Made by a program: the position numbers and the translations under genes. Shown here in pieces: positions 28,078 to 39,366 of a stretch of DNA of 64,000 bases (the first letter of the stretch is position 1; every line of letters begins with the position of its first letter). The notes under the pieces were generated by a model, which saw only the letters and a list, made by a program, of their open reading frames with translations, had not been told where the DNA came from and did no database searches. Source of the stretch: Curtobacterium sp. VKM Ac-1395 (lineage in GTDB: Bacteria; Actinomycetota; Actinomycetes; Actinomycetales; Microbacteriaceae); contig NZ_JADKRX010000002.1 of assembly GCF_015350975.1 (NCBI RefSeq), positions 346,004-410,003 on the forward strand. Direction: 5' to 3'.

Positions 28078-31000
28078 GTGATGACCATCACTTCTGACCG
28101 CGACTCCGCGACCTCCGGCCGGAACGCCTTCGGCGACTCCGCGGACCTCGAGCCTGCAGACCTGCACCTCCCCGGCGGCACCGCTCCGCACAGCACGTCG
28201 ACGCTCAGCGTCCGTGGTGCGCGCGTGCACAACCTGCGTGACGTGGACCTCGAGATCCCACGCGACTCGCTCGTCGTGTTCACGGGCCTGTCCGGCTCGG
28301 GGAAGTCCTCGCTGGCGTTCGACACGATCTTCGCCGAGGGGCAGCGACGCTACGTCGAGTCGCTGTCGGCGTACGCGCGCCAGTTCCTCGGGCAGGTCGA
28401 CCGCCCGGACGTCGACTTCATCGAGGGCCTGTCACCCGCAGTGTCGATCGACCAGAAGTCGACGAACCGCAACCCGCGCTCGACCGTCGGCACGATCACC
28501 GAGGTCTACGACTACATGCGCCTGCTCTGGGCGCGCATCGGCATCCCGCACTGCCCCGTCTGCGGAGAGGTCATCAGCAAGCAGAGCGTGCAGCAGATCG
28601 CCGACCAGCTGATGACGCAGGAGACCGGCACCCGGTTCCAGGTCCTCGCCCCGATCGTCTCCAAGAAGAAGGGCGAGTTCGTCGACCTCTTCCAGGAGCT
28701 CGCGGCCTCCGGGTACTCCCGTGCGATCGTCGACGGCGAGCGGATCCAGCTGAACAGCCCGCCGACGCTGAAGAAGCAGGTCAAGCACGACATCTCGGTC
28801 ATCATCGACCGCCTGGTGGCGAGCGACGACATCCTCGGCCGCCTGACGGACTCCCTCGAGACCGCGCTGCGCCTGACGAACGGCACGGTGGCGATCGACC
28901 TGGTGGACCACGAGGGGCCCGGCGCCGTCCGGACCTACTCCGAGAACCTCTCCTGCCCGAACAACCACCCCCTCGCGCTCACCGAGATCGAGCCCCGCAC
29001 GTTCTCGTTCAACGCGCCGTTCGGTGCCTGCCCGGAGTGCTCCGGCCTGGGCACGCGCATGTCCGTCGACCCCGACCTGGTGCTCGGTGACCCGGAGGCC
29101 ACGCTGTCCGGCGGCGTCCTGCTGCCCTGGACCGGCACGAGCGGGCTCTACTCCTACTTCGAGAAGCTGCTCGGCGGCCTCGGCAAGGAGCTCGGCTTCA
29201 AGCTCGACACCCCGTGGAACCAGCTCGACCCGACGGTGCAGGCCGCGATCCTCACCGGCAAGGACTTCGAGGTCTCGGTGTCCTGGCGCAACCGCTTCGG
29301 CCGTGAGATGCGCTACACCAGCGGGTTCGAGGGCGTCATGCCCTACATCGAGCGCAAGTTCGCCGAGGCCGAGTCGGACTCGCAGCGACAGCGCTTCCAG
29401 GGCTACCTGCGCGAGGTCCCCTGCCCCGTCTGTGACGGCACCCGCCTGAAGCCCGAGGTCCTCGGCGTCACCGTCGCCGACCACAGCATCGCGGACGTCA
29501 CCCAGCTCAGCCTCGACGACGCCTACGCGTTCATGGACACCCTGTCGCTCACCGACCGCGAAGCCCACATCGCGGCGGCGGTCCTCCGGGAGATCCGCGC
29601 CCGACTCGAGTTCCTGCTCGAGGTCGGCCTGAACTACCTCACCCTGTCGCGTGGCGCCGGGTCGCTCTCCGGCGGCGAGGCCCAGCGCATTCGTCTGGCA
29701 ACGCAGATCGGCTCCGGCCTGACCGGCGTGCTCTACGTCCTCGACGAGCCGAGCATCGGGCTGCACCAGCGCGACAACCGTCGACTCATCGACACCCTCG
29801 TCAAGCTCAAGAACCTCGGCAACACGCTCATCGTCGTCGAGCACGACGAGGACACCATCCGCACGGCGGACTGGGTCGTCGACATCGGCCCCGGCGCCGG
29901 CGTGAACGGCGGCAACGTCGTGCACTCGGGCTCCTACGCCGAGATGATCGAGAACCGCGAGTCGATCACCGGGGACTACCTCGCCGGTCGTCGCGCGATC
30001 GAGATGCCCGCGTCGCGCCGCAAGGTCAACCGCAAGCGCGTCATCAGCGTGCAGGGTGCCCGCGCCAACAACCTGCAGGAGGTCGACGCCGACTTCCCGC
30101 TCGGCGTGTTCACCGCGGTGACGGGCGTCAGCGGTTCCGGCAAGTCGACCCTGGTCAACGACATCCTCTACAAGGTGCTCGCCAACCAGCTCAACGGCGC
30201 CCGGCACATCGCCGGCAAGCACACCCGCGTCAAGGGCCTCGACCAGCTCGACAAGGTCGTGCACGTCGACCAGGCCCCGATCGGTCGCACCCCGCGCTCG
30301 AACCCGGCGACCTACACCGGCGTCTTCGACCGCATCCGTGGGCTCTTCGCCGAGACGACCGAAGCCAAGGCGCGCGGGTACCTGCCCGGCCGCTTCAGCT
30401 TCAACGTCAAGGGCGGTCGCTGCGAGAACTGCTCCGGCGACGGCACCATCAAGATCGAGATGAACTTCCTGCCCGACGTCTACGTCGCGTGCGAGGTCTG
30501 CGGCGGTGCGCGCTACAACCGCGAGACGCTCCAGGTCCACTACAAGGGCAAGGACATCTCCGAGGTCCTCGACATGCCCATCAGCGAGGCCGCCGAGTTC
30601 TTCGAGCCGATCTCCGCGATCCACCGCTACATGGCGACCCTCGTCGACGTCGGCCTCGGCTACGTCCGCCTCGGGCAGAGCGCCACGACCCTGTCGGGTG
30701 GCGAGGCCCAGCGCGTCAAGCTCGCGACCGAGCTCCAGCGCCGCTCGAACGGTCGCACCGTGTACGTGCTCGACGAGCCGACGACGGGGTTGCACTTCGA
30801 GGACGTCCGCAAGCTGCTCCTCGTGCTGCAGAGCCTGGTCGACAAGGGCAACACCGTCATCACGATCGAGCACAACCTCGACGTCATCAAGTCCGCCGAC
30901 TGGGTCATCGACATGGGACCGGAGGGCGGCTCCGGTGGCGGGACCGTCCTGGCCGTGGGTACCCCCGAGCACATCGCCGAGGTCCCCGAGAGCCACACGG

Positions 31001-31146
31001 GGGTGTTCCTCCGTGAGATCTTCGAGGCCCAGGATGCCCGCGTCGGCAAGGAGCGTTCCGTCGGTGCCCGCACCGTCGACGAGTCGACGCTCGGTTCGCT
31101 GAAGCGCGGCAAGGCCGCCGACACGCAGAAGGCTGGTGCTCGGTAG
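28078..31146 (+). CDS. uvrA: Excinuclease ABC subunit UvrA
   Basis: UvrA is the ATPase that scans DNA for lesions and loads UvrB. The 1022-residue protein has two ABC modules. Walker A motifs are GLSGSGKSS (residue 70 on) and GVSGSGKST (about 683), and each half has LSGGEAQR. Zinc-binding cysteine pairs appear in [25 protein letters not shown] and [11 protein letters not shown]. The N-terminus carries about 40 extra hydrophilic residues ahead of the first strand [14 protein letters not shown]. The start is GTG 28078 or ATG 28081. The stop is followed directly by the uvrC start. Confidence 0.97.
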   Translation: MMTITSDRDSATSGRNAFGDSADLEPADLHLPGGTAPHSTSTLSVRGARVHNLRDVDLEIPRDSLVVFTGLSGSGKSSLAFDTIFAEGQRRYVESLSAYARQFLGQVDRPDVDFIEGLSPAVSIDQKSTNRNPRSTVGTITEVYDYMRLLWARIGIPHCPVCGEVISKQSVQQIADQLMTQETGTRFQVLAPIVSKKKGEFVDLFQELAASGYSRAIVDGERIQLNSPPTLKKQVKHDISVIIDRLVASDDILGRLTDSLETALRLTNGTVAIDLVDHEGPGAVRTYSENLSCPNNHPLALTEIEPRTFSFNAPFGACPECSGLGTRMSVDPDLVLGDPEATLSGGVLLPWTGTSGLYSYFEKLLGGLGKELGFKLDTPWNQLDPTVQAAILTGKDFEVSVSWRNRFGREMRYTSGFEGVMPYIERKFAEAESDSQRQRFQGYLREVPCPVCDGTRLKPEVLGVTVADHSIADVTQLSLDDAYAFMDTLSLTDREAHIAAAVLREIRARLEFLLEVGLNYLTLSRGAGSLSGGEAQRIRLATQIGSGLTGVLYVLDEPSIGLHQRDNRRLIDTLVKLKNLGNTLIVVEHDEDTIRTADWVVDIGPGAGVNGGNVVHSGSYAEMIENRESITGDYLAGRRAIEMPASRRKVNRKRVISVQGARANNLQEVDADFPLGVFTAVTGVSGSGKSTLVNDILYKVLANQLNGARHIAGKHTRVKGLDQLDKVVHVDQAPIGRTPRSNPATYTGVFDRIRGLFAETTEAKARGYLPGRFSFNVKGGRCENCSGDGTIKIEMNFLPDVYVACEVCGGARYNRETLQVHYKGKDISEVLDMPISEAAEFFEPISAIHRYMATLVDVGLGYVRLGQSATTLSGGEAQRVKLATELQRRSNGRTVYVLDEPTTGLHFEDVRKLLLVLQSLVDKGNTVITIEHNLDVIKSADWVIDMGPEGGSGGGTVLAVGTPEHIAEVPESHTGVFLREIFEAQDARVGKERSVGARTVDESTLGSLKRGKAADTQKAGAR

Positions 31147-33243
31147 GTGACGGACACCGTCTCGTGGCGGCCGAAGGCGGGGGAGATCCCGACCGACCCG
31201 GGCGTCTACCGGTGGCGTGACGGCAACGGCCGGGTGCTCTACGTCGGCAAGGCCAAGAACCTCCGCGCACGCCTCAGCAACTACTTCGCCCCGCTGCCCA
31301 CGCTCCACGAACGCACCCGGCGGATGGTCCTCACCGCCCGGAGCGTCGAGTGGACGACGGTCGGCTCCGACATCGAGGCCCTGCAGCTCGAGTACACCTG
31401 GATCAAGGAGTTCGACCCGCCCTTCAACGTCAAGTTCCGGGACGACAAGTCGTACCCGTACATGGCGATCACGCTCGGGGACGAGGCCCCGCGGGTGATG
31501 GTGACGCGCAACCGGAAGATCCGGGGCGCGAAGTACTTCGGGCCGTACCCGAAGATCTGGGCCGTGCACGACACCATCGACCTGATGATCAAGGTGTTCC
31601 CGATCCGCACGTGTTCGGACTCCTCCTACAAGCGCGCCATGCAGACGGGCAAGCCGTGCTTCCCGGGGCAGATCGGCAAGTGCGGCGGCCCATGCTCGCA
31701 GCGCGTCACGATCGCCGAGCACCGCGCGATGGTCGAGGAGTTCGTCCGCTTCATGGGCAGCTACGACCGGCGGATCATCACGCAGCTCCGGCAGCGGATG
31801 GGCGCGTCGGCCGACGCGATGCAGTACGAGCAGGCCGCCCGGTTCCGCGACCAGGTCGAGGCCCTCGAAGCCGTGCTCGAGAAGTCCGCCGTCGTGCTGA
31901 AGGACTCGGTCGACCTCGACCTGTTCGGCATCGCCGAGGACGAGCTCGCGGCCGCGGTCCAGCTGTTCTCCGTCCGCGGCGGCCGCATCCGCGGTGTGCG
32001 GGGGTGGGTCGTCGACAAGGAGCTCGACATCAGCACGGGCGACCTCGTCGAGCAGATCGTCCAGGGCGTCTACGCCGACGGCGAGCTGGCGCCACAGACC
32101 GCCGGCGCGCTCACCAGTCCGAGCATGGAGGAGCCCCCGCGCGAGGTCGTCGTGCCCGAGCTCCCCGAGGACGCCGACGCGCTGCAGCAGTGGCTCAGCG
32201 ACCGTCGGGGTGGGCGTGCCACGAAGCTCAGCACCGCCCAGCGTGGCGAACGCGCCGGCCTCGCCCGCACGGCCTCGCAGAACGCGCAGCAGGCCCTCAT
32301 GCTCTACAAGACGAAGCGCTCCGCCGACTACACCACGCGCGCCGCGGCCCTGGCGGACATCCAGGAGGCCCTCGGCATGACCGAGGCGCCGCTGCGCATG
32401 GAGTGCTACGACATCTCGCACCTGCAGGGCACCAACGTGGTCGCGTCGATGGTGGTGTTCGAGGACGGCCTGCCGCGCAAGGACCAGTACCGCCGCTACT
32501 CGATCGCCGAGACCCGCGACGACACCGACAGCATGCACCAGGTGCTCACCCGTCGGTTGGCGCGGCTCGACGAGGACGCCGAGCTGCCGGACCAGCCCGA
32601 CCACAACGCCGACGGCGTCGTGGCGGTGGAGAAGCCGACGAAGCGGTTCGCGTACCGCCCGCAGCTGCTCATCGTCGACGGCGGCCAGCCCCAGGTGGCG
32701 GCTGCCAAGCGCGCGATGGACGAGGCCGGCGTTACCGACATCGCGCTCGTCGGCATCGCCAAGCGGCTCGAGGAGCTCTGGCTGCCGGACGACGACTTCC
32801 CGGTGATCCTGCCGCGCAACTCCGAGGCCCTGTTCCTCATCCAGCGCATCCGTGACGAGGCGCACCGCTTCGCGATCACGCACCAGCGCGGGCGCCGCAA
32901 GCGCGACGTCCGCACGCAGCTGTCCGAGATCCCGGGCCTCGGCCCGAGCCGGGTCAGCGCGCTGCTGAAGCACTTCGGCTCGGTCGCGCGGCTCCGTGGT
33001 GCCACCGCCGAGGAGATCGGCGTGGTCCCGGGCGTCGGACCGGCCACGGCCGCCGCCGTCGTCCGGAAGCTGCAGACCGTCCCGACGAGCACTCCGACCG
33101 GGGAGTCCCCGGGGGGGCCGACCAGCCCGACCGGTCCCACGAGCGCCGACGACACCGGCACGACCGCCGGCACGGACGACCGAACGGGAGGGCCTGTGCG
33201 GGTCCCCGAGGTGACCAGCGACGGGCCCACGCTGCCGTCGTGA
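31147..33243 (+). CDS. uvrC: Excinuclease ABC subunit UvrC
   Basis: UvrC makes the two incisions in nucleotide excision repair. The 698-residue protein has an N-terminal GIY-YIG nuclease ([20 protein letters not shown]), a cysteine cluster (GKCGGPC), a UVR domain ([16 protein letters not shown]) and an RNase H-like nuclease ([20 protein letters not shown]). Two helix-hairpin-helix motifs ([25 protein letters not shown]) follow. The last 60 or so residues are a Pro/Thr/Gly-rich low-complexity tail beyond the usual end. The GTG start is immediately after the uvrA stop, so the genes form one transcription unit. Confidence 0.96.
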   Translation: MTDTVSWRPKAGEIPTDPGVYRWRDGNGRVLYVGKAKNLRARLSNYFAPLPTLHERTRRMVLTARSVEWTTVGSDIEALQLEYTWIKEFDPPFNVKFRDDKSYPYMAITLGDEAPRVMVTRNRKIRGAKYFGPYPKIWAVHDTIDLMIKVFPIRTCSDSSYKRAMQTGKPCFPGQIGKCGGPCSQRVTIAEHRAMVEEFVRFMGSYDRRIITQLRQRMGASADAMQYEQAARFRDQVEALEAVLEKSAVVLKDSVDLDLFGIAEDELAAAVQLFSVRGGRIRGVRGWVVDKELDISTGDLVEQIVQGVYADGELAPQTAGALTSPSMEEPPREVVVPELPEDADALQQWLSDRRGGRATKLSTAQRGERAGLARTASQNAQQALMLYKTKRSADYTTRAAALADIQEALGMTEAPLRMECYDISHLQGTNVVASMVVFEDGLPRKDQYRRYSIAETRDDTDSMHQVLTRRLARLDEDAELPDQPDHNADGVVAVEKPTKRFAYRPQLLIVDGGQPQVAAAKRAMDEAGVTDIALVGIAKRLEELWLPDDDFPVILPRNSEALFLIQRIRDEAHRFAITHQRGRRKRDVRTQLSEIPGLGPSRVSALLKHFGSVARLRGATAEEIGVVPGVGPATAAAVVRKLQTVPTSTPTGESPGGPTSPTGPTSADDTGTTAGTDDRTGGPVRVPEVTSDGPTLPS

Positions 33244-33293
33244 CGCCACCACGAGCCTCCAGGCCGGCCCGTCCGCTCGCCCCTGCCGGACGG

Positions 33294-33367
33294 TAGCCTT
33301 GACGCCGAGCCACCAGACCACCGGCCCGCACTGCGGGCCGCCGGACCACCCGGGCGACGCGCCCGGG
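33294..33367 (+). promoter_or_regulatory. Putative rapZ promoter and structured leader
   Basis: TAGCCT (33294-33299) may be the -10 box of a rapZ promoter. The leader then contains GGCCCGCA/TGCGGGCC (33323-33330 with 33332-33339, a 1-base centre, so a looser loop forms in RNA) and CCCGGGCG/CGCCCGGG (33349-33356 with 33360-33367). The second hairpin ends 26 bases before the rapZ ATG. They could also act together as a terminator for uvrC. Confidence 0.4.
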
Positions 33368-33393
33368 CAGCGACGACGGAGCACATCTCCCAG

Positions 33394-34281
33394 ATGACGG
33401 ACACCGAACCGAAGCCCCAGCACGACGTCCTCATCGTCACCGGGATGTCCGGTGCCGGCCGGTCGACGGTCGGCAAGGCGCTCGAGGACCTCGACTGGTA
33501 CGTCGTCGACAACCTGCCGACGCAGATGCTCGGGCCGCTCACCGACCTGGCCGACCGCGCGGGGGAGAAGATCCCGAAGCTCGCCGCGGTCGTGGACGTC
33601 CGCGGTGGTCGCTACTTCACGGCGCCGGAGCACGCGGTCGAGCAGCTCCGCTCGAGCACGTCCGCACGGGTGCGCGTGTTGTTCCTCGAAGCGACCGACC
33701 AGGTCCTCGTGCGACGGTTCGAGCAGGTGCGGCGACCGCACCCGCTCCAGGGCGAGGACACCCTCCTCGACGGCATCGCGCGGGAGCGCACCCGGCTGCT
33801 GGGGCTGCGCGAGGCCTCCGACGTGATCATCGACACGTCCGACCTGAACATCCACCAACTCGCGAATACCATCACCGAGAAGTTCGCCGAGGACCGCTTC
33901 ACCGGTGTCCAGGTCACGCTGATGAGCTTCGGCTTCAAGTACGGCCTGCCCACGGACGCTGACATGGTCGCCGACGTCCGGTTCATCCCGAACCCCTACT
34001 GGGTGCCGGAACTCCGCGAGCACACGGGCCTCGACGAGCCGGTGTCGGACTACGTGCTGGCCCAGTCGGGGGCCCGGCAGTTCGTCGACCGGTACGCAGC
34101 CGTGCTCGAGCCCGTGCTCGCCGGGTACCAGCGCGAGAACAAAAGACACGCTACGATCGCCATCGGCTGTACCGGCGGGAAGCACCGCTCGGTCGCCATC
34201 GTCGCCGAGTTGGCGAGCGTCCTCCGCGGGATGCCCAACGTCGCCGTGCGTGTGAAGAACCGAGATCTCGGCCGGGAGTGA
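33394..34281 (+). CDS. rapZ: RapZ/YvcJ-family nucleotide-binding protein
   Basis: RapZ-family P-loop proteins bind nucleotides; E. coli RapZ is an RNase adapter controlling GlmS, while the role in actinobacteria is less clear. The 295-residue product has GMSGAGRST (residues 17-25) as P-loop and DTSDLNIHQL in the middle. The C-terminal domain has MSFGFKYGLPTDADMVADVR and GCTGGKHRSV. ATG 33394 has GGAG 12 bases upstream. In many Gram-positives rapZ is followed by yvcK and then whiA. Here whiA follows directly after 78 bases. Confidence 0.93.
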   Translation: MTDTEPKPQHDVLIVTGMSGAGRSTVGKALEDLDWYVVDNLPTQMLGPLTDLADRAGEKIPKLAAVVDVRGGRYFTAPEHAVEQLRSSTSARVRVLFLEATDQVLVRRFEQVRRPHPLQGEDTLLDGIARERTRLLGLREASDVIIDTSDLNIHQLANTITEKFAEDRFTGVQVTLMSFGFKYGLPTDADMVADVRFIPNPYWVPELREHTGLDEPVSDYVLAQSGARQFVDRYAAVLEPVLAGYQRENKRHATIAIGCTGGKHRSVAIVAELASVLRGMPNVAVRVKNRDLGRE

Positions 34282-34359
34282 CCGTCCCACCGGCCGCTGC
34301 ACACGGGTGCGCCAACGGGACCGACGAGCCCCACCACCAGAAACGTTAGGAATGATGCT

Positions 34360-35340
34360 GTGCCGTTGACTGCCGAGGTCAAGGACGAACTGGCCAGGGT
34401 CGTCGTGGGCCGCAACACGGTCCGTGCCGCCGAACTCGCGACGATCCTCCGGTTCGCGGGTGGCCTGCACGTCATCTCCGGCAGGATCGCCGTCGAGGTC
34501 GAGCTCGACACCCGGATCATCGTGCACCGCGTGCGCAAGGACCTCGCCGAGCTCTACGGCGTGCGGAGCGAGGCCTCGGTCGGTTCGACCGCCTCGGCCC
34601 GTCGCGGCACCCGCTACCTGGTCCGCGTCCTCGAGGCGGGGGAGACCCTGGCCCGACAGACCGGCCTGATGGACGCCCGTCGTCGTCCTGTGCGCGGGCT
34701 CCCCAACCGGCTCACCACGGGCAACCGCGAGGACCTGGCCGCCATCTGGCGCGGTGCGTTCCTCGCCGCCGGCACCCTCACCGATCCGGGTCGAGCCGCT
34801 GCGCTCGAGGTCACCTGCCCGGGCAACGAGGCAGCGATGGCCCTGGTGGGGGCTGCGTCCCGTCTCGGCGTCGCCGCGAAGGGCCGCGAGGTCCGCGGGG
34901 TGCACCGCGTCGTCATCCGTGACGGCGAGGCCATCGGGCAGATGCTGACCGTCATGGGCGCCGCGCGCACCACCGCCGAGTGGGAGGAGATGCGCCAGCG
35001 CCGCGAGGTCCGTGCCACCGCCAACCGCCTGGTGAACTTCGACGACGCCAACCTCCGTCGCTCCGCCCAGGCAGCCGTCGCGGCGTGCGCCCGGGTCGAG
35101 CGTGCCCTCGAGATCCTCGGCGACGAGGTCCCCGACCACCTGCAGTACGCCGGGTCGCTCCGCCTGCAGCACCGTGACGCCTCGCTCGACGAGCTCGGCC
35201 AGCACGCGGACCCGCCCATGACGAAGGACGCCATCGCTGGCCGGATCCGCCGCCTCCTGGCGATGGCGGACAAGCGTGCCGTCGAGCTCGACATCCCGGG
35301 CACCGAGGCCAGCGTCCCCGAGGAGCTCGAGGGCGTCTGA
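34360..35340 (+). CDS. whiA: WhiA sporulation/cell-division regulator
   Basis: WhiA is a DNA-binding protein with a degenerate LAGLIDADG homing-endonuclease fold and a C-terminal helix-turn-helix. It controls sporulation septation in Streptomyces and influences division in non-sporulating bacteria. The 326-residue product shows the N-terminal [11 protein letters not shown], the central [14 protein letters not shown] and the C-terminal [21 protein letters not shown], which is the HTH signature. GTG 34360 is supported by AGGA 8 bases upstream; nearby ATG triplets are out of frame. Confidence 0.95.
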   Translation: MPLTAEVKDELARVVVGRNTVRAAELATILRFAGGLHVISGRIAVEVELDTRIIVHRVRKDLAELYGVRSEASVGSTASARRGTRYLVRVLEAGETLARQTGLMDARRRPVRGLPNRLTTGNREDLAAIWRGAFLAAGTLTDPGRAAALEVTCPGNEAAMALVGAASRLGVAAKGREVRGVHRVVIRDGEAIGQMLTVMGAARTTAEWEEMRQRREVRATANRLVNFDDANLRRSAQAAVAACARVERALEILGDEVPDHLQYAGSLRLQHRDASLDELGQHADPPMTKDAIAGRIRRLLAMADKRAVELDIPGTEASVPEELEGV

Positions 35341-35391
35341 CGCCCGCTGCACGGTCGACGTCGTCCAGGCGGCGTGTGGGGCGCTGACTGC

Positions 35392-35397
35392 TAGGCT
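35392..35397 (+). promoter_or_regulatory. Putative gap promoter -10 box
   Basis: TAGGCT lies in the 166-base whiA-gap spacer, about 110 bases before the gap start. This leaves a leader of about 100 bases. A matching -35 box is not obvious. Confidence 0.4.
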
Positions 35398-35458
35398 CGT
35401 TTCGGTGGCGTTACGGGGCGTATCGTCAGCCACCCGCGTTCCCGTCACGGGTGCGTGA

Positions 35459-36511
<1,053 letters not shown>

Positions 36512-36515
36512 GCGC

Positions 36516-37733
36516 ATGACACTCCGCACCCTCGAGGACCTCGGCGACCTCGCCGGCAAGCGTGTCGTCGTCCGCTGTGACCTGAACGTCCCGCTCAAGG
36601 ACGGCACGATCACGGACGACGGCCGCGTGCGGGCGTCGCTCACCACGTTGAACACGCTGATCACCGCCGGTGCGCGGGTCATCGTGGTCTCCCACCTCGG
36701 TCGTCCCGACGGCGAACCCAAGCCCGAGTTCTCCCTCGCGCCGGTCGCCCAGCGGCTCTCGGAGCTGCTCGGAAAGCCGGTGACCTTCGTCGGCGAGACC
36801 GTCGGCGACGAGGCCACCGCGGCCGCCGAGGACCTCGAGGACGGTGACGTCCTGCTGCTCGAGAACCTCCGCTTCAACCCGGAGGAGACCTCGAAGGACG
36901 CCGCCGAGCGCACGGCCTTCGCGGAGCGCATCGCCGCTCTCGGTGACGCCTTCGTGTCCGACGGCTTCGGCGTCGTGCACCGCAAGCAGGCCTCCGTGTA
37001 CGAACTGGCCTCCGCCCTGCCGTCCGCGGCCGGGCAGCTCATCGAGCAGGAGCTCACCGTGCTCGAGCGGCTGACCAAGGACCCGGAGCGCCCCTACACG
37101 GTGGTGCTCGGCGGGTCGAAGGTCAGCGACAAGCTCGGGGTCATCGACCACATCCTGCCGAAGGTCGACACGCTCTGCATCGGTGGCGGCATGCTCTTCA
37201 CCTTCCTGGCCGCCGACGGCCACGGGGTGGCGAAGTCCCTCCTCGAGCAGGACCAGCTCGACGTCGTCCGCGAGTACGTCTCGCGGGCGAAGGAGCTCGG
37301 CGTCACGATCGACCTGCCGACCGACGTGGTGGTGGCCTCCGGGTTCGCCGCCGACGCCGACCACGAGACGGTCCCCGCCGACGCGATCGAGTCCTCCTCG
37401 TTCGGCGTCGACGGCATCGGGCTCGACATCGGCCCGGAGACCGCAGCGCGGTTCGCGAAGGCCGTGTCCGGCTCGAAGACCGTGTTCTGGAACGGCCCGA
37501 TGGGCGTGTTCGAGTTCCCGGCCTTCGCCGCGGGCACGAAGACCGTCGCGCAGGCGCTGACCGAGGTCGACGGCCTCGGCGTCGTCGGCGGTGGCGACTC
37601 GGCCGCAGCGGTCCGGTCCCTCGGCTTCACGGACGACCAGTTCGGGCACATCTCGACCGGTGGCGGTGCGAGCCTCGAGTTCCTCGAGGGCAAGTCGCTC
37701 CCCGGCCTCGAAGCCCTGGGGTGGTCCGCATGA
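36516..37733 (+). CDS. pgk: Phosphoglycerate kinase
   Basis: Pgk makes ATP from 1,3-bisphosphoglycerate. The 405-residue protein shows the signature [11 protein letters not shown] (about 20-30), [10 protein letters not shown], the ADP-binding [12 protein letters not shown] and the C-terminal [14 protein letters not shown] and [14 protein letters not shown]. It follows gap by 4 bases, which implies cotranscription. No strong Shine-Dalgarno is visible, so coupling to gap translation is likely. Its stop overlaps a 16-codon ORF (ATGA) described separately. Confidence 0.97.
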   Translation: MTLRTLEDLGDLAGKRVVVRCDLNVPLKDGTITDDGRVRASLTTLNTLITAGARVIVVSHLGRPDGEPKPEFSLAPVAQRLSELLGKPVTFVGETVGDEATAAAEDLEDGDVLLLENLRFNPEETSKDAAERTAFAERIAALGDAFVSDGFGVVHRKQASVYELASALPSAAGQLIEQELTVLERLTKDPERPYTVVLGGSKVSDKLGVIDHILPKVDTLCIGGGMLFTFLAADGHGVAKSLLEQDQLDVVREYVSRAKELGVTIDLPTDVVVASGFAADADHETVPADAIESSSFGVDGIGLDIGPETAARFAKAVSGSKTVFWNGPMGVFEFPAFAAGTKTVAQALTEVDGLGVVGGGDSAAAVRSLGFTDDQFGHISTGGGASLEFLEGKSLPGLEALGWSA

Positions 37734-37780
37734 GCCGCACACCGCTGATCGCTGACAACGCGCAGGATGGTGCAGCATGA
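37730..37780 (+). CDS. 16-codon ORF bridging pgk and tpiA, imitating the TpiA start
   Basis: ATG 37730 overlaps the pgk stop (ATGA), and its stop codon (37778-37780) overlaps the tpiA ATG (ATGA). The encoded peptide is [16 protein letters not shown]. Its first ten residues match the TpiA N-terminus [10 protein letters not shown] at eight positions, although the codons differ at several third bases. It therefore looks like an old duplicated tpiA start that survives as a tiny coupling ORF handing ribosomes from pgk to tpiA. A plain chance remnant is possible, but the two exact ATGA overlaps argue for use. Whether the peptide itself has any role is unknown. Confidence 0.5.
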   Translation: MSRTPLIADNAQDGAA

Positions 37781-38556
37781 ACCGCACCCCCCTCATCGCC
37801 GGCAACTGGAAGATGAACCTCGATCATCTGCAGGCCATCGCGACCGTGCAGAAGCTCGCCTGGACCCTGAAGGACGCCCGCCACGACTTCGACGACGTCG
37901 AGGTCGCGGTCTTCCCGCCCTTCACGGACCTGCGCAGCGTGCAGACGCTCATCTCCGCTGACAAGCTCCCGATCCGGTTCGGCGCCCAGGACCTGTCGCA
38001 GCACGACTCCGGTGCGTACACCGGTGACGTGTCCGGCGCGTTCCTGGCCGCGCTCGACGCCGCCTACGTGATCGTCGGGCACTCCGAGCGCCGCACGATG
38101 CACGGGGAGACCGACCAGGTCGTCGCAGCCAAGACCGCCGCGGCCGTCAAGCACGGGCTCGTGCCGATCGTCTGTGTCGGCGAGACCGGGGAGCAGCGTG
38201 ACGAGCGCGGCCCCGGGGTCGTGCCGGTCGAGCAGCTGCAGGTCGTCCTCGACACCGTGCCGTCGTCCGAGATCGTCGTCGCGTACGAGCCGGTCTGGGC
38301 CATCGGCTCCGGGCAGGCCGCCACCGCCGAGCAGGCCCAGGACGAGTGCGCCGCACTCCGTCGTGGGATCGCTGCGGCCTGGGGCGAGGAAGCAGCCGCG
38401 GCGACGCGGGTGCTCTACGGCGGCTCGGTCAAGTCCGGCAACATCGCGGGGTTCCTCCGCGAGCCCGACGTCGACGGCGCGCTCGTCGGCGGGGCGTCCC
38501 TCGACGTGCAGGAGTTCGCCGCGATCGCGCGGTTCCGCCAGCACGTCGGTCTCTGA
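37777..38556 (+). CDS. tpiA: Triosephosphate isomerase
   Basis: TpiA interconverts dihydroxyacetone phosphate and glyceraldehyde-3-phosphate. The 259-residue barrel protein contains the catalytic Lys12 (GNWKMN), His102 (VGHSERR) and Glu171 ([11 protein letters not shown]), plus the phosphate-binding YGGSV near the end. It is the third gene of the gap-pgk-tpiA operon. The ATG overlaps the stop of the small upstream ORF, and no strong ribosome binding site is present apart from that coupling. Confidence 0.97.
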   Translation: MNRTPLIAGNWKMNLDHLQAIATVQKLAWTLKDARHDFDDVEVAVFPPFTDLRSVQTLISADKLPIRFGAQDLSQHDSGAYTGDVSGAFLAALDAAYVIVGHSERRTMHGETDQVVAAKTAAAVKHGLVPIVCVGETGEQRDERGPGVVPVEQLQVVLDTVPSSEIVVAYEPVWAIGSGQAATAEQAQDECAALRRGIAAAWGEEAAAATRVLYGGSVKSGNIAGFLREPDVDGALVGGASLDVQEFAAIARFRQHVGL

Positions 38557-38596
38557 CCGCACCCGGGGCACCTGCTCCCGCCCCACTCCCGTGCCG

Positions 38597-38625
38597 GTAC
38601 CGGCCGAGCCCTGCTCGGCCGGTAC
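38597..38625 (+). terminator. Terminator hairpin overlapping the secG -10 box
   Basis: GTACCGGCCGAG (38597-38608) and CTCGGCCGGTAC (38614-38625) form a perfect 12-bp stem with a 5-base loop, 41 bases after the tpiA stop. The final bases of the right arm are part of TACACT (38623-38628), the likely -10 box of secG. Confidence 0.8.
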
Positions 38626-38628
38626 ACT
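38623..38628 (+). promoter_or_regulatory. -10 box of the secG-rbpA promoter
   Basis: TACACT sits 30 bases before the secG GTG, and GAAAGG (38647-38652) provides a ribosome binding site within the resulting leader. The -10 box shares three bases with the terminator hairpin, so transcription from upstream could affect the promoter and the reverse. Confidence 0.5.
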
Positions 38629-38658
38629 GGTACGGCTGACTGACACGAAAGGTACGTC

Positions 38659-38910
38659 GTGGCGATACTCTCCGTCGTGCTGCAGGTCCTGCTCGCTATC
38701 ACGAGCCTCCTGCTCACGCTCCTCATCTTGCTGCACAAGGGCCGCGGTGGCGGCCTCTCCGACATGTTCGGCGGTGGCGTGACGAGCAACCTCGGGGCGT
38801 CCGGCGTGGCCGAGCGCAACCTGAACCGCATCACGGTGATCCTCGGGCTCCTGTGGATCACGAGCATCATCGTGCTCGGTCTCATCAACAAGTTCACAGC
38901 GGGGAGCTGA
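38659..38910 (+). CDS. secG: Preprotein translocase subunit SecG
   Basis: SecG is the small auxiliary subunit of the SecYEG channel. The 83-residue product has two hydrophobic helices joined by a Gly-rich loop (HKGRGGGLSDMFGGG), which is diagnostic of the family. The GTG start has GAAAGG 6 bases upstream. The linked order gap-pgk-tpiA-secG is common in actinobacteria. rbpA follows after 3 bases. Confidence 0.95.
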   Translation: MAILSVVLQVLLAITSLLLTLLILLHKGRGGGLSDMFGGGVTSNLGASGVAERNLNRITVILGLLWITSIIVLGLINKFTAGS

Positions 38911-38913
38911 GCC

Positions 38914-39273
38914 ATGGCATCCGGAGGCAGTGCAATCCGAGGGTCTCGCGTCGGCGCGGGCCCGATGGGGGAGCAGGACCGTGGGGTCCAGGCAGAGCGC
39001 GTGGCGATCTCGTACTGGGACGCCCTCGGGAACGAGGTCGTGCGGTACTTCTCTGCGACCCTCCCCGACGAGGAGATCCCCGAGACGGTCGACTCGCCGT
39101 CCAGCGGGCTCCCGGCCGGCCGCGACAAGGAGAACCCGCCCGTGGTCTCCAAGACCGAGCCCTACAAGACGCACCTCGCGTACGTGAAGGAGCGCCGCAC
39201 CGAGGAAGAGGCAGCCCAGCTCCTCGAAGACGCGCTGCAGCAGCTCCGCCAGCGTCGCGGCACCGCAAAGTAG
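38914..39273 (+). CDS. rbpA: RNA polymerase-binding protein RbpA
   Basis: RbpA is an actinobacteria-specific factor that binds the beta subunit and group I/II sigma factors and stabilises the open promoter complex. The 119-residue protein has the N-terminal tail (IRGSRVGAGPMG), the core (ISYWDALGNEVVRYFSATLP), the basic linker region KTEPYKTHLAYVKERR and the C-terminal sigma-interaction helix (EEEAAQLLEDALQQLRQRRG). It is cotranscribed with secG and followed by a terminator. Confidence 0.95.
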   Translation: MASGGSAIRGSRVGAGPMGEQDRGVQAERVAISYWDALGNEVVRYFSATLPDEEIPETVDSPSSGLPAGRDKENPPVVSKTEPYKTHLAYVKERRTEEEAAQLLEDALQQLRQRRGTAK

Positions 39274-39287
39274 GCACCCGTTCCACA

Positions 39288-39322
39288 CGAAGGCCCCCGC
39301 ACCCATGGTGCTGGGGCCTTCG
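39288..39322 (+). terminator. Terminator after rbpA
   Basis: CGAAGGCCCC (39288-39297) and GGGGCCTTCG (39313-39322) form a perfect 10-bp stem, with a short CACC/GGTG pairing in the loop. Confidence 0.75.
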
Positions 39323-39366
39323 TCGTCGTTGGGCTTGCGGGGGCGCGGTCCCAAGCCCCCGGCCCG

